From an uncultured Pseudomonadota bacterium (lineage in GTDB: Bacteria; Pseudomonadota; Gammaproteobacteria; Steroidobacterales; Steroidobacteraceae), in contig CAIVTJ010000121.1 in the NCBI GenBank assembly GCA_903908825.1, positions 1 through 42,112 of the forward strand: a stretch of 42,112 nt of DNA, in the 5' to 3' direction. Shown here piece after piece: positions 26,301-37,148 of this stretch. The number at the start of each line of letters is the position of its first letter. Within the stretch, counting starts at the first letter, position 1. The translations under genes were made by a program, and so were the position numbers. The notes beneath the pieces were generated by a model. That model was not told where the DNA came from. It did no database searches and worked only from the letters and a program-made list of their open reading frames with translations.

Positions 26301-28859
26301 ATGCAACAGATAGAAATCTCCCCGGTCATCCCGGCAAGCCTTGCGCGATTGCGTGAGCTGGCGTTCAACCTGGGCTATAGCTGGCACCGTCCCAGCCGCG
26401 CGTTGTTCGAGGATTTGAACCCCTTGATCTGGCAGCAGAGCAACGGCAATCCGCTGCTGATGCTGCGCTGCGTCGAGCAAACGGCTTTAGATGCCGCAGC
26501 CGCCGATCCGGATTACCTGCAGCGCTATCACGCGGCGCTGGCCGCTTTTGATAGCTATCAGGCAGGCAAACCTGCGCAATCCGGGCAGCCGCTGATCGCC
26601 TATTTCTGCGCTGAATATGGCTTTCATGAAAGCTTCCCGATTTATTCTGGCGGCTTGGGCATTCTGGCAGCCGACCATTGCAAGTCAGCCAGTGACGAGT
26701 GCCTGAACTTCGTTGCCGTCGGCCTGCTGTACCGGCAGGGCTATTTCACCCAGTCTGTCGATGCAGACGGCGCGCAAAACCCGCTCTATCGCGATGTCGA
26801 TCCACGTGATCTGCCGGTCGAGCGGGTCGATGATGCACACGGCAACGGGCTGGTCGTACAAGTGCCCATCGGTCGCCGTCAGGTTCATGCGCAGGTCTGG
26901 CGGGCGCAGGTCGGCCGTATCAGCGTCTATCTGCTCGACACCAACATTGCACCCAACGATGCAGCTGATCGCGACATCACCTTTCGCTTGTATGGCGGCG
27001 ATGAAGGCGTGCGCATCCGTCAGGAAATGGTGCTGGGCATCGGTGGCACGCGGGCTTTGCGTGCGCTGGGCTTGGCTCCTGCGGTGTGGCACATCAACGA
27101 GGGTCACGCGGCGTTTTTGATACTCGAGCGACTGCGCGAGCAGTTGGTCTCCGGGCTGAGTTTTGAGGCCGCGCTGGAGGCTGTCGCCGCGCAAAGCGTG
27201 TTCACCACGCACACGCCGGTGGCGGCTGGTCACGATGCGTTTCATGACGGTTTGTTCAGCGATCACTTTGAGGGTATGGCCGATGCCATGGGTCAGACGC
27301 TGGCGCGCTTGCTGGCGCTGGGTCGTACACCGGGTGTGCCGGGCTTGTTCAACATGACGCGACTGGCGCTAAACGGTACGCGGCGCATCAATGGCGTGAG
27401 TCGTATCCACGGTGGTGTGTCGTCACAGTTATGTGCCGATCATTGGCCCGATCTGCTGCCGGAAGAGAACCCCATCGGCTACGTGACCAATGGCGTGCAC
27501 GTGCCGACGTTTCTGGCGCCGGTGTGGGCGCGCTATCTGGACGATCAGTCACCGGGTTGGCGCGATGAGTTGTCGCAGCCTGACCGCTGGCAGGCCATCG
27601 AGTCGCTGGATGAGCAGCGCTACTGGACGGTGGCCCAGGAGGCTAAGTCGCGCATGTTGGCCGGTGTACGCTCGCGACTGGAACGCGAATACCGCCGCAA
27701 GGGCTTGGGTAGCGCGCAGTTGCGGCGTATCACGCGCTGGCTGGATCCGGCCAACCCCGATGTGTTGACCATTGGCTTTGCGCGCCGCTTTGCTACGTAT
27801 AAGCGCGCCGCGCTGGTGTTGCAGGATCGCGAGCGCTTGTTGCGTCTGGTGTCCGATGCGCAGCGGCCCGTGCTGTTTCTGTTCGCGGGTAAGGCTCATC
27901 CGGCCGACTATCCGGGGCAGCAGGTGCTGCGCGAGATCAAGCAACTGATGCTGACGCCGGAGTTCGCCGGGCGGGTCGTGTTTTTAGAGGACTACGACAT
28001 TCAGTTGGCGCGCTGGTTGGTGACTGGCGTCGATGTCTGGCTCAACAATCCCATTGCACCGCTGGAGGCCAGCGGCACATCCGGCATCAAGGCAGCCATC
28101 AATGGCCGTCTGAACTTGTCGATCCTCGATGGTTGGTGGGCCGAGGCCAGCGATGGCCGCAACGGTTGGGGCCTGCCCGGCGCCGATGTGCAGGACCCGC
28201 AGCGTCGCGATCAACTCGATGCCGCGATGGTCCTTGATGCGCTCGAAGAAGAAGTTGTCCCGCTTTACTACGCGCGTAACGCCAGCGGCCGCTCGCCGGA
28301 GTGGGTGGCCCGTTGCAAACATGCGATGGCAACGGTTATGCCCGCCTTCAATATGCGGCGTGCGGTGCGCGACTATAACCAAGGCATCTACCAGCCTGCC
28401 GCACAGCAAAGCCAGTTGCTGCTGGCTAATGAGTGCGCCGGTGCCATCGAGCTGGCCGAGTGGAAGCGCCGTGTGCGCGTGGCTTGGCAGGATGTGCGTC
28501 TGCATGAAGTGCAGCCTTTGGTGCGCGAGGCTGATGCAGAGGCAGCCGTGCGGGCGCAGGTGCGCGTTGAACTCAACGGACTGCAGCCGCAGGACTTGCG
28601 CGTCGAGCTCAAGGCCTATCGCTCGCTACCCGAATATGCGTTTGAACCGGCGCCCTTGTGCTCTTATGGTCACGGTGTGCCCGACGGGCAATGGCGCGCG
28701 CAATTCCAAGCGCAGGAGCCGGCAGCAGACGGCTCAGTGATTTATGAGTTGGTGACCGCACCGCCCGCTGCGGGGCAGTACCGCGTTGAGGTGCGCGTTT
28801 ATCCGTGGCACCGGCTGCTGACGCACCCGCTGGAAATGGGCTTGATGAAGCGTCTTTAG
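26301..28859 (+). CDS. glgP: Alpha-glucan phosphorylase (GT35, DUF3417-containing type)
   Basis: N-terminal DUF3417-like region ([28 protein letters not shown]), [54 protein letters not shown]. Confidence 0.93.
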   Translation: MQQIEISPVIPASLARLRELAFNLGYSWHRPSRALFEDLNPLIWQQSNGNPLLMLRCVEQTALDAAAADPDYLQRYHAALAAFDSYQAGKPAQSGQPLIAYFCAEYGFHESFPIYSGGLGILAADHCKSASDECLNFVAVGLLYRQGYFTQSVDADGAQNPLYRDVDPRDLPVERVDDAHGNGLVVQVPIGRRQVHAQVWRAQVGRISVYLLDTNIAPNDAADRDITFRLYGGDEGVRIRQEMVLGIGGTRALRALGLAPAVWHINEGHAAFLILERLREQLVSGLSFEAALEAVAAQSVFTTHTPVAAGHDAFHDGLFSDHFEGMADAMGQTLARLLALGRTPGVPGLFNMTRLALNGTRRINGVSRIHGGVSSQLCADHWPDLLPEENPIGYVTNGVHVPTFLAPVWARYLDDQSPGWRDELSQPDRWQAIESLDEQRYWTVAQEAKSRMLAGVRSRLEREYRRKGLGSAQLRRITRWLDPANPDVLTIGFARRFATYKRAALVLQDRERLLRLVSDAQRPVLFLFAGKAHPADYPGQQVLREIKQLMLTPEFAGRVVFLEDYDIQLARWLVTGVDVWLNNPIAPLEASGTSGIKAAINGRLNLSILDGWWAEASDGRNGWGLPGADVQDPQRRDQLDAAMVLDALEEEVVPLYYARNASGRSPEWVARCKHAMATVMPAFNMRRAVRDYNQGIYQPAAQQSQLLLANECAGAIELAEWKRRVRVAWQDVRLHEVQPLVREADAEAAVRAQVRVELNGLQPQDLRVELKAYRSLPEYAFEPAPLCSYGHGVPDGQWRAQFQAQEPAADGSVIYELVTAPPAAGQYRVEVRVYPWHRLLTHPLEMGLMKRL

Positions 28860-31132
28860 GGCGCGTTGGCGCGGGCCTGCGGCAATAGCACCAGCGCGCC
28901 CAACGGTGGCAGGTCCAGCAGCACCGACCAAGGTAGTCCGTGACACGGCACCGCTTCGGCGGTGGTCACGGCATTGCCGGTGTTGCTACCGCCATAAAAG
29001 CTTGAGTCGCTGTTCAAGGCCACCGCATAAACGCCCGCCCTGGGTACGCCCAGCCGGTAGGCACTGCGCGGCACGGGCGTGAAATTGCCGACCACTACGG
29101 CCAGCTGCTCGCCGGCAAGGCGCATAAAGCTCAAGATCGATCGCTCACGGTCATTGCAATCTATCCATGCGAACCCGGCGGCTTCGAACTCCAGGCTGTG
29201 CAAGGCGGCTTGTTGCACATAGAGCGTGTTGAGATCAGCCACCAGACGTTGTACGCCGCCGTGTTCGGGCTGCGTGGTTAGAAACCACGGCAGTGCCGTG
29301 CGGAAGTCCCACTCCCAGGGCTGTGCGAACTCACCACCCATAAACAGTAACTTCTTGCCCGGCTGCGTCCACATCCAAGTGTAGAGCAGACGCAGGTTGG
29401 CCAGTTGCTGCCAGCGGTCTCCGGGCATGCGTCCCAGCAAGGAGCGTTTGAGATGAACGACTTCATCATGCGAGAACGGCAGCACGAAGTTCTCGCTGTA
29501 GGCATACATCAGCAGGAAGGTCAGATGATCCTGCTCATAGCCGCGGTATAGCGGATTGGTGCGGAAGTAACCCAAGGTGTCGTGCATCCACCCGAGGTTC
29601 CATTTCATCGAGAAACCCAGGCCGCCGGCATCAACCGGCCGGCTGACTAAAGGCCAGTCTGTGGACTCTTCGGCCATGATCAGCGTGCCCGGTGAACGGG
29701 CATGGGTCAGTGTGTTGAGGCGCTGCAGAAAACTGACCGCCTCTAAGTTGTGGCGACCGCCATCGCGGTTGGGCAGGTAGTCGCTGCGGCCGCCGAAATC
29801 CAGATACAACATCGAGGCGACCGCATCGACCCGCAGGCCGTCGAAGTGAAACTCTTCCAGCCAGTAGCAGGCGCTGGCCAACAGAAAGCTGCGGACTTCG
29901 TTGCGCTCATAGTCAAAGATGTAGGTGCCCCAGTCAGGGTGTTCGCCGCGGCGCGGATCAGCATGCTCATACAGGGGTGCGCCATCAAAACGCGCCAAGC
30001 CGTGTGCATCGCGTGGAAAGTGCGCAGGGACCCAGTCCAGCAGCACACCGATGCCGGCCTGATGACAGCAATCCACCAGAAACTTCAGATCGTCGGGCGT
30101 GCCATGCCGGCTGGTGGGCGCGAAATAGCCGGTGGTCTGATAACCCCAGGAGTCATCGAGCGGATGTTCGGTGACCGGCAGCAACTCGATGTGCGTGAAG
30201 TGCATCTGCCGCAAGTAACGCACCAACTGCATCGCCAGTTCGCGGTAGTTGAGGAAGCGGCCATCGGCATCGCGTCGCCAGGAACCCAGATGCACTTCAT
30301 AAATCGATAGCGGCGCATGCAGCCAATCGCGCTCGCGCCGCGCGCTCATCCACGCGCTGTCCTGCCAGGCATGTGTGTCGCGCGCTGTGACCCGACACGC
30401 TGTGTCGGGCCGCAACTCCATGGCCCTGGCGTAGGGGTCAATCTTTAAAGCCACCGCGCCGCTGTCCCGGTTACGGATCTCAAACTTGTAGACAGTGCCG
30501 CAGGACAAGCCGGGCACGAACAGTTCCCAGACGCCGCTATCGCCCAGCACGCGCAGGGGCAGGCGTCGTCCATCCCAATCGCAGAACGGGCCGACCAGGC
30601 TCACCCGCTCGGCATTGGGGGCCCACACGGCGAAACGCACGCCGTCGATGCCATCCAGGCAGGCGGCGTGGGCGCCCAACATCTGCCAAGCCTGCACATG
30701 CTCGCCGTTGGCAAACAGCGTCAGGTCCGCTGCCTGCAGCGTCGGCGCAAAGCTATAGGGGTCAACACGCTCGCTTTGGCTGCCATCGGGCCACTGCCAG
30801 TGCAGACAGGGGTGCTTGGGCACGGAGGCCGGCGCGGCGATCAGCCGGAAGAAGTCGCTGTCCGGCAATCGCTGCAAAGACCTGCCATCGGCCAGTCGTA
30901 CAGCAGACACACCCGGCAGGTAGGCTGTAACAACTGTTAGGCCGGCCAGATCGTGCCGGCCCAGCACTGAATGCGGATCGTGATGACACGCGGCGGCAAG
31001 ACGTTCGAGTCCCTTGACGTCGAAACTGCTCCAAGGCTCGGCGGCGCTGATGATGACGTGGACTCCGCTGACCCGTGCTGGCCGATGACCTGTAATATAC
31101 CCAAAGCTTCCCTGACAGTGAGCTTGCACCAT
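28856..31132 (-). CDS. glgB: 1,4-alpha-glucan branching enzyme
   Basis: [91 protein letters not shown]. First plausible canonical starts are ATG 31132 or GTG 31129; the longer ORF is antisense to glgC. Confidence 0.93.
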   Translation of the reverse strand: MVQAHCQGSFGYITGHRPARVSGVHVIISAAEPWSSFDVKGLERLAAACHHDPHSVLGRHDLAGLTVVTAYLPGVSAVRLADGRSLQRLPDSDFFRLIAAPASVPKHPCLHWQWPDGSQSERVDPYSFAPTLQAADLTLFANGEHVQAWQMLGAHAACLDGIDGVRFAVWAPNAERVSLVGPFCDWDGRRLPLRVLGDSGVWELFVPGLSCGTVYKFEIRNRDSGAVALKIDPYARAMELRPDTACRVTARDTHAWQDSAWMSARRERDWLHAPLSIYEVHLGSWRRDADGRFLNYRELAMQLVRYLRQMHFTHIELLPVTEHPLDDSWGYQTTGYFAPTSRHGTPDDLKFLVDCCHQAGIGVLLDWVPAHFPRDAHGLARFDGAPLYEHADPRRGEHPDWGTYIFDYERNEVRSFLLASACYWLEEFHFDGLRVDAVASMLYLDFGGRSDYLPNRDGGRHNLEAVSFLQRLNTLTHARSPGTLIMAEESTDWPLVSRPVDAGGLGFSMKWNLGWMHDTLGYFRTNPLYRGYEQDHLTFLLMYAYSENFVLPFSHDEVVHLKRSLLGRMPGDRWQQLANLRLLYTWMWTQPGKKLLFMGGEFAQPWEWDFRTALPWFLTTQPEHGGVQRLVADLNTLYVQQAALHSLEFEAAGFAWIDCNDRERSILSFMRLAGEQLAVVVGNFTPVPRSAYRLGVPRAGVYAVALNSDSSFYGGSNTGNAVTTAEAVPCHGLPWSVLLDLPPLGALVLLPQARANAP

Positions 31133-32408
31133 GGCAAAGCCATCCCGCGCCTCTTCCGGTCGATATGTCAGCCGTCTCACCGGCGGTGCGCTGGCCATGA
31201 TCATGGCTGGTGGTCGCGGTGAGCGCCTGCGCGGCCTCACCGAACATCGCTGCAAACCGGCTACGCCGTTTGGCGGCAAGTTCCGCATCGTCGATTTCGT
31301 GCTCTCAAACTGCGTCAATTCCGGCATCCGCCAGATCTGTCTGCTGACGCAGTACAAAGGCCAGTCACTCATCCAGCATGTGCAGCGTGGCTGGAGCTAT
31401 CTGCGCGGTGAGTTTGGCGAGTTCATCGATGTCATCCCGGCGCAGCAGCAGATCGGCAAGCACTGGTACTTGGGCACTGCCGATAGCGTCTATCAGAACC
31501 TCGACGTGATCCGTGCACACCGGCCCAAGCATGTGCTGGTGCTGGCCGGCGATCACATCTACAAGATGGACTACGGTCCGATGATCGCCTACCACGTGGA
31601 GAAGGGCGCAGACATCACCGTGGGTGTGGTCGAGGTGCCCATTGCCGATGCGCGTGAGTTTGGCGTGCTGTCGGTCACCGAGTGGAATCGCGTGACGCGC
31701 TTCAGCGAAAAGCCGCGCGAACCCGAGCCCATGCCCGGCCGTACCGATGCGTCGTTGGCGTCAATGGGCATCTATGTGTTCAGCACCAGCCTGCTCGAGC
31801 GGCTGCTGACCGAAGATGCGGCTGACGCCAGTTCATCACATGACTTCGGCAAGAACATCATCCCCAAGGCCATCGAGCACCTGCAGGTGTTTGCCTATCC
31901 GTTCCGCAACGTCAAAACACGCGCCCAAAACTACTGGCGTGACGTGGGTACGGTCGATGCGTTCTTCGAGGCCAACATCGAGTTGGTCCACGTGGCACCC
32001 GAACTCAATGTGTACGACGAAGAGTGGCCGATCTGGACCTATCAGGTGCAGCAGCCGCCGGCTAAGTTTGTGCTCGATGATGACGGGCGTCGCGGCATGG
32101 CCATCAACTCGCTGGTCTCCGGCGGATCGATCATCTCCGGTGCTGTGGTGCGCGAATCGCTGCTGTTTTCCAGCGTGCGCGTCGATGAAGGCTCGAGTCT
32201 GCACCGCGCGGTCATCATGCCGGGTGTGCGCATCGGCAAGGGCTGTACCGTCAACAATGCCATCATTGATGAGCACTGCGAGATCCCCGACGGCATGCAG
32301 ATCGGCGTCAATCCGGTGGCAGACCGGGAGCGTTTCGATGTATCGCCCAAGGGCGTGGTGCTGGTGACGCCCGAGATGCTGCACGCTTACACCTTGTCTA
32401 AGGTTTGA
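31131..32408 (+). CDS. glgC: Glucose-1-phosphate adenylyltransferase
   Basis: [56 protein letters not shown] and C-terminal left-handed beta-helix region. Confidence 0.96.
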   Translation: MAKPSRASSGRYVSRLTGGALAMIMAGGRGERLRGLTEHRCKPATPFGGKFRIVDFVLSNCVNSGIRQICLLTQYKGQSLIQHVQRGWSYLRGEFGEFIDVIPAQQQIGKHWYLGTADSVYQNLDVIRAHRPKHVLVLAGDHIYKMDYGPMIAYHVEKGADITVGVVEVPIADAREFGVLSVTEWNRVTRFSEKPREPEPMPGRTDASLASMGIYVFSTSLLERLLTEDAADASSSHDFGKNIIPKAIEHLQVFAYPFRNVKTRAQNYWRDVGTVDAFFEANIELVHVAPELNVYDEEWPIWTYQVQQPPAKFVLDDDGRRGMAINSLVSGGSIISGAVVRESLLFSSVRVDEGSSLHRAVIMPGVRIGKGCTVNNAIIDEHCEIPDGMQIGVNPVADRERFDVSPKGVVLVTPEMLHAYTLSKV

Positions 32409-32418
32409 ACGGACTGCC

Positions 32419-34140
32419 ATGAGTGCCAGTCGTTTGCCGGTGGTGCTGTTCTGGCATATGCACCAGCCGCACTACCGGGATGCACTGTCCGGGCAATACA
32501 TACTGCCCTGGACTTATCTGCACGCCATCAAAGACTACGTCGACATGGCCGCGCACCTCGAAGCCAATCCGCAAGCACGGGCGGTGGTCAACTTCACGCC
32601 GGTGCTCATCGAACAACTCGAAGATCTCGGCGCCAGCCTTGCCGCACACCTGAACACTGGCCAGCCTGTGCCCGATGCGGTGCTGGCGTTGTTGTCTGAC
32701 GCGCCGCTGCCTGCAGACAACGAACAGCGCCTGCAACTGCTGCGGGCCTGTTTGCGCGCAGACCGGCAAAACCTCATCGAGCGTTTTCCGGTGTATGCCG
32801 AACTGGCTACGCTGGCCGCGTCGCTGGGCACGCCTGAACAGATCGCCTATGCCTCGGATCAGTTTCTGCGCGATCTGGCCATGTGGTTTCACATCGCGTG
32901 GCTGGGCGAGACGGTGCGACGCAGCGATATCCGGGTCACACAGCTGAGCGAACACGCGCGACAGTTCGGCCCGGAACACCGGCGCCAGTTGCTGGTCATC
33001 ATCAGCGAACAGCTGGCCGGAGTGTTGCCGCGTTACCGCGCGCTGGCAGATGAAGGTCGCTGTGAGCTGGCCGTTTCGCCTTATAGCCATCCCATCCTGC
33101 CGCTGCTGCTGGACTTCGGTGCCGCGCGTGAGACCGAGCCGGCCGCGCCGCGGCCGCAGCATGCGGCGTATCCGGGCGGCCCAGAGCGCGCCGCCTGGCA
33201 CATGCAAGAAGCCTTACGCGTGTTCCAGCGGGTCTTCGGTCGTTTGCCGCGCGGTTGCTGGCCTTCCGAGGGGGCCATCAGTGATGGCGCCTTGCGTGTG
33301 GTCGAAGACGCGGGCATCGAATGGGTGGCTTCCAGTGCCAATGTGCTTCGCGGTGCACTTGATGCCTGCGGCATACCGCTGGGTCAGGACGGCCATGATC
33401 CGGAGCGCTTGCTCAATCAGGCGCATCGCGTTGCGGACGGCAATATGGCCTGCTTCTTCAGGCACGATGAAATCTCGGATCTGGTCGGCTTTACCTATTC
33501 GCGCTGGCATGGCGACGATGCCGCGCGACATCTGCTGGAGCAGTGCGAACGCATGGCTGAACGCACCGAAGGTGTGCCGGGCCGCGTGTTGCTGATCGCC
33601 TTGGATGGCGAGAACGCCTGGGATCACTATCCGTTCAACGGCTACTATTTCCTCAATGCCCTGTATGCCTCGCTGGCGCAGTCGCCGCGTTTGCAGCTGA
33701 CCACGTTGTCGGGCTTTCTCGATGACATGCGTTCGCGCGGCGTTGCGCCGCATGTGTTGCCGCGAGTGCGTGCCGGCAGTTGGGTGCACGGGACGCTGTC
33801 CACGTGGATGGGTGATCCGGCCAAGAACGCCGGTTGGGATCTGCTGTGTGAGGCCAAACTGGCCTATGACGCAGTCGTTGCCAGCGGTCAACTGAGCCCT
33901 GAACAGCAGTTGCAGGCCGGACGGCAACTGGCTCAGTGCGAAAGCTCAGACTGGTTCTGGTGGTTTGGCGATTACAACCCGCCCGAGGCCGTGCGTGATT
34001 TTGATCTGCTGTATCGCCATCAACTGACCAGCCTTTACACCTTGCTGGGCTTAGAGCCGCCTGCTGCGCTGCAACAGTCGCTGTCTGCCGGCGGCGGTGA
34101 TCCCGAAGGCGGCGGTGTCATGCGCCGCGCGCAAGGCTGA
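32419..34140 (+). CDS. Glycoside hydrolase family 57 protein (amylase/branching-type)
   Basis: VVLFWHMHQPHYRD, GCWPSEGAISDGAL (putative nucleophile region), LLIALDGENAWDHYPFNGYYFLNALYASL; 10 nt after glgC. Confidence 0.9.
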   Translation: MSASRLPVVLFWHMHQPHYRDALSGQYILPWTYLHAIKDYVDMAAHLEANPQARAVVNFTPVLIEQLEDLGASLAAHLNTGQPVPDAVLALLSDAPLPADNEQRLQLLRACLRADRQNLIERFPVYAELATLAASLGTPEQIAYASDQFLRDLAMWFHIAWLGETVRRSDIRVTQLSEHARQFGPEHRRQLLVIISEQLAGVLPRYRALADEGRCELAVSPYSHPILPLLLDFGAARETEPAAPRPQHAAYPGGPERAAWHMQEALRVFQRVFGRLPRGCWPSEGAISDGALRVVEDAGIEWVASSANVLRGALDACGIPLGQDGHDPERLLNQAHRVADGNMACFFRHDEISDLVGFTYSRWHGDDAARHLLEQCERMAERTEGVPGRVLLIALDGENAWDHYPFNGYYFLNALYASLAQSPRLQLTTLSGFLDDMRSRGVAPHVLPRVRAGSWVHGTLSTWMGDPAKNAGWDLLCEAKLAYDAVVASGQLSPEQQLQAGRQLAQCESSDWFWWFGDYNPPEAVRDFDLLYRHQLTSLYTLLGLEPPAALQQSLSAGGGDPEGGGVMRRAQG

Positions 34141-34150
34141 TGGCCTTAGC

Positions 34151-35527
34151 ATGAACCTGTTGCCGCGCCTGCCGGTGTTTGACCAACGTCGCAGCGGCGT
34201 GTTGTTGCACCCGTCTTCGCTGCTCAATGATTCAAGTCCGGGTGCGTTCGGCACGGCAGCCCGCAGCTTCATCGATTGGTTGGCTGATGCGGGTTTTAGC
34301 GTCTGGCAGGTGTTGCCCTTAGGGCCTACCGGCGCTGACGGGTCGCCCTACTGGGCGCGCTCCGACTTCGCTGGCAACCCGCTGTTCATCGACCCCACGC
34401 AAGAGCCTGCCGGTGGTGAGCGCGCTTTTGCCGACTATTGCCTGGCCCATGAAGCTTGGCTGGATGATTACGCTTTATTCGAAGCGCTGGCTGTGCAGTT
34501 TGAAGGACTGCCCTGGTGGCATTGGCCGGTGCCCTTGCGCGATCGCCATGCCGATGCAGTGTTGGCAGCGACACATTCGCTGCAGCAGGCCATCACGCGC
34601 ATCAAGCGGCAGCAATGGCAGTTTGCCGACCAATGGCAGCAACTGCGCAGCTATGCGCATACACGTGGTGTGCGCTTGTTCGGCGATCTGCCCATCTATG
34701 TGGCACCTGATTCTGTGGCCACGTGGACGCAGCGCGAGCAGTTTCAGTTAGACAGCGCCGGTCGGCCGTCCGAGGTCGCCGGCGTTCCACCCGACTATTT
34801 CAGCGAAGACGGCCAGCTGTGGGGCAACCCGCTGTACGACTGGTCGCACATGGCCGCTGAGAACTACCTGTTCTGGCGGGAACGCCTGGCCGCGCAGATG
34901 AGCCGCTTTGATCTGCTGCGCATCGATCATTTTCGCGGGCTGGCGGCTTATTGGGCCGTGCCGGCGGGCGCAGCGACGGCGCGCGACGGCCAATGGCGGG
35001 AGGCGCCCGGGCAACGCATGTTGGCGGCAGTCCGTCGCGAAATGCCCGATTTACCCCTGGTCGCCGAAGACCTGGGCGTCATCACTCCCGATGTCGATGC
35101 GCTGCGCCGTGAGTTCGGCTTACCCGGCATGCGCGTGCTGCAGTTTGCTTTCGGTGGTGACGCAGGCAACCCGCATCTGCCGCACAACCACTCCCCTGAC
35201 GTTGTCGTCTATACCGGCACGCACGACAACGACACCACGGGCGGCTGGGCTATGCAATTGCCCGAACCGTCTCGCAGCCACGTGCAGGATTATTTGTCGA
35301 TCTGGGATCAGGACATCTCTGAGGCGATGACGCGCGCAGCGCTGGCTTCTGTGGCTGGCTTAGCCATACTGCCCTTGCAGGATGTGCTGCGTTTGGGCAG
35401 TGAGGCGCGCTTGAACACACCCGGTACCGTGATCGGCAATTGGCAATGGCGGGCGCCGCTCGCAGCGTTGACGCCGCGTCTGGCGCAGCAGTATCGCGAG
35501 CTCAACGCCTTATTTGGCCGATGCTGA
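34151..35527 (+). CDS. malQ: 4-alpha-glucanotransferase (amylomaltase)
   Basis: RRSGVLLHPSSL, GPTGADGSPYWARSDFAGNPLFID, LFGDLPIYVAPDSVATW, LLRIDHFRGLAAYWAVPAG, VAEDLGVITPDV, YTGTHDNDTTGGW. Confidence 0.95.
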   Translation: MNLLPRLPVFDQRRSGVLLHPSSLLNDSSPGAFGTAARSFIDWLADAGFSVWQVLPLGPTGADGSPYWARSDFAGNPLFIDPTQEPAGGERAFADYCLAHEAWLDDYALFEALAVQFEGLPWWHWPVPLRDRHADAVLAATHSLQQAITRIKRQQWQFADQWQQLRSYAHTRGVRLFGDLPIYVAPDSVATWTQREQFQLDSAGRPSEVAGVPPDYFSEDGQLWGNPLYDWSHMAAENYLFWRERLAAQMSRFDLLRIDHFRGLAAYWAVPAGAATARDGQWREAPGQRMLAAVRREMPDLPLVAEDLGVITPDVDALRREFGLPGMRVLQFAFGGDAGNPHLPHNHSPDVVVYTGTHDNDTTGGWAMQLPEPSRSHVQDYLSIWDQDISEAMTRAALASVAGLAILPLQDVLRLGSEARLNTPGTVIGNWQWRAPLAALTPRLAQQYRELNALFGRC

Positions 35528-35985
35528 GCCGTTGCCGCACGCGCCTGTGGCTGGGCCTGAGCGCCTTGGCGGTGCTATCAGCTTGTTCCAGCCTGGGTGT
35601 GGTCACCCTCAAACCCGAGGTCACTGTGGCCGATGTCGCGCTCATCAAAGGTGATCTGACGCGTCAGGATTTGCGTCTGCGCTTGCATGTGCGCAACCCC
35701 AATGACCGCGCCTTGGTGGTCAATAGCATCCGCTACGAAGTACAGGTCGCCGGTCAGAAAGTGGTCAGCGGTGCTACGCAACAGGGCTTTGTGGTGCCGG
35801 CCAAGGGCGAGTCTGACTTTGAACTCGATGCCCAAGCAGATCTGGCCTCGGCGGCGCTGCGTATGCTGTCAGACAGTTTGCGCGGTCAGGCCACGGCCTA
35901 TCGCGTGGTGGGTCAGTTGAACCTGGGCAGCGGCCTGATCAGAACACTGCCCTTCGAGCAGCAAGGTCGCTTGGGCGGCCGTTAA
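35521..35985 (+). CDS. LEA type 2 / WHy-domain lipoprotein
   Basis: Lipobox LSAC; LTRQDLRLRLHVRNPNDRALVVNSIRYEVQVAGQKVVSG typical of LEA14/WHy; overlaps the malQ stop. Confidence 0.85.
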   Translation: MLSRCRTRLWLGLSALAVLSACSSLGVVTLKPEVTVADVALIKGDLTRQDLRLRLHVRNPNDRALVVNSIRYEVQVAGQKVVSGATQQGFVVPAKGESDFELDAQADLASAALRMLSDSLRGQATAYRVVGQLNLGSGLIRTLPFEQQGRLGGR

Positions 35986-37148
35986 CCGGCAGAGCCCGCA
36001 GACCGCGCTGCAGCCTGCGCCAAGTTAAGCATCGTGCTGCCTTCGACCAGCAACACACCGGCGACCACCAGCCACAGTGGCAGATGCGTCAGTCTGCGAC
36101 CGACAGTGGTGGTCATCAACAACGGGCCCAGCAGCCACAGATAAGCCGTGCCCCAATGGATCTGCAAGGCCACACCGCCCAGCAGCGATAACAGCGTCAT
36201 CAATGCGAACGGCAATAAGGCGTGGACTTGCAGTAACAGCAGGGCCTCATGTTCGCGTTCTGTTCTGGCCGCCGGTGCCGGCGGTGCGTCCTGGCGATAG
36301 CGCAGGCGCGCCAGCCACGCCAGCAGCAGTGCCACCACAGCCATGGGCGCTGCTCTACCGATGTGATGACCCAAAAACTCCAGTGTGTTGAGTAAGCGCT
36401 GGTAGCCGGGTAAGCCGGCGGTCATCGAATGGCTGGCATATCCGAAGGTCGGGAAATCGTTGCTGACCAGCCAATAGGCATGCGGCAGCAACAGCAGCGC
36501 GCAAACGCCACCGGCGATGAGCAAACCCTTCCCGAACTCGCGCACTTCACCAGCGCGTCCGGGTTGGCGCGCCAGCAAAGCCAGATAAACGACATTGCAG
36601 GCGATGGTCAGTGCCATCTGATATTTGGATAAAGCACCGCAACCCCAGATGAGGCCCAGCAACACCCACCACCGCGTGCGCAGTGCCTCGGCGCAGCGCC
36701 AGATGCACAGCGTGGCGGCCGCATGCGCGAGCATCAGCGCGGTGTTGTGGTTGAAGTAGCGCACATGGCTGGTGTAGTAGGTGATGCCGCAGATCAGCAG
36801 CACGCTGATGAGGGCGCGGCGGCGATCGAGTAATTCATCGGTCAGCAGCCAGGCCAGCCACAGCATCGCGCCGGTGAACAGCGCGCCCAGCGCATAGGTC
36901 GTGGCTACGCCGTGCGGCAGCAGCAGCTCGGTAGCGCCGAGTACCCAGGTCGGAAACGGCGGATGTTTGGCATAACCCCACGCCAGATGCTGCACCCAAT
37001 CGAGCTGTTCGTAATTGTCGACCGGTACTTTCCAGTGGCCCCAATAAGGCGTGAGCGTCCACACCGCCAGGTGCAGTACGACAAACAGCAGCAGCAGCCA
37101 CGGCAGCCGTGGCGAGTCTGTGGAGTGTTGTCGCGTGGGCATGGTCAT
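35982..37148 (-). CDS. GT39/ArnT-like polyprenyl-phosphate sugar transferase
   Basis: Multi-TM GT-C protein with DNYEQLDW...YAKHPPFPTWVLGATELL N-terminal loop and LSKYQMAL; overlaps the upstream gene by ATGA. Confidence 0.85.
   Translation of the reverse strand: MTMPTRQHSTDSPRLPWLLLLFVVLHLAVWTLTPYWGHWKVPVDNYEQLDWVQHLAWGYAKHPPFPTWVLGATELLLPHGVATTYALGALFTGAMLWLAWLLTDELLDRRRALISVLLICGITYYTSHVRYFNHNTALMLAHAAATLCIWRCAEALRTRWWVLLGLIWGCGALSKYQMALTIACNVVYLALLARQPGRAGEVREFGKGLLIAGGVCALLLLPHAYWLVSNDFPTFGYASHSMTAGLPGYQRLLNTLEFLGHHIGRAAPMAVVALLLAWLARLRYRQDAPPAPAARTEREHEALLLLQVHALLPFALMTLLSLLGGVALQIHWGTAYLWLLGPLLMTTTVGRRLTHLPLWLVVAGVLLVEGSTMLNLAQAAARSAGSAG

Noticed and set aside
29750-30310. 186-aa plus-strand ORF antisense to glgB
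   Set aside because: No recognisable domain or ribosome-binding site; glgB catalytic motifs cover the interval on the minus strand.
31133-31372. N-terminal 80-aa extension of the glgB ORF
   Set aside because: Arg/Pro-rich, unlike GlgB N-termini, and fully antisense to the conserved start of glgC.
32398-33207. 269-aa minus-strand ORF across the glgC end and GH57 gene
   Set aside because: Arg/Gln-rich frame without motifs; GH57 motifs on the plus strand are clear.
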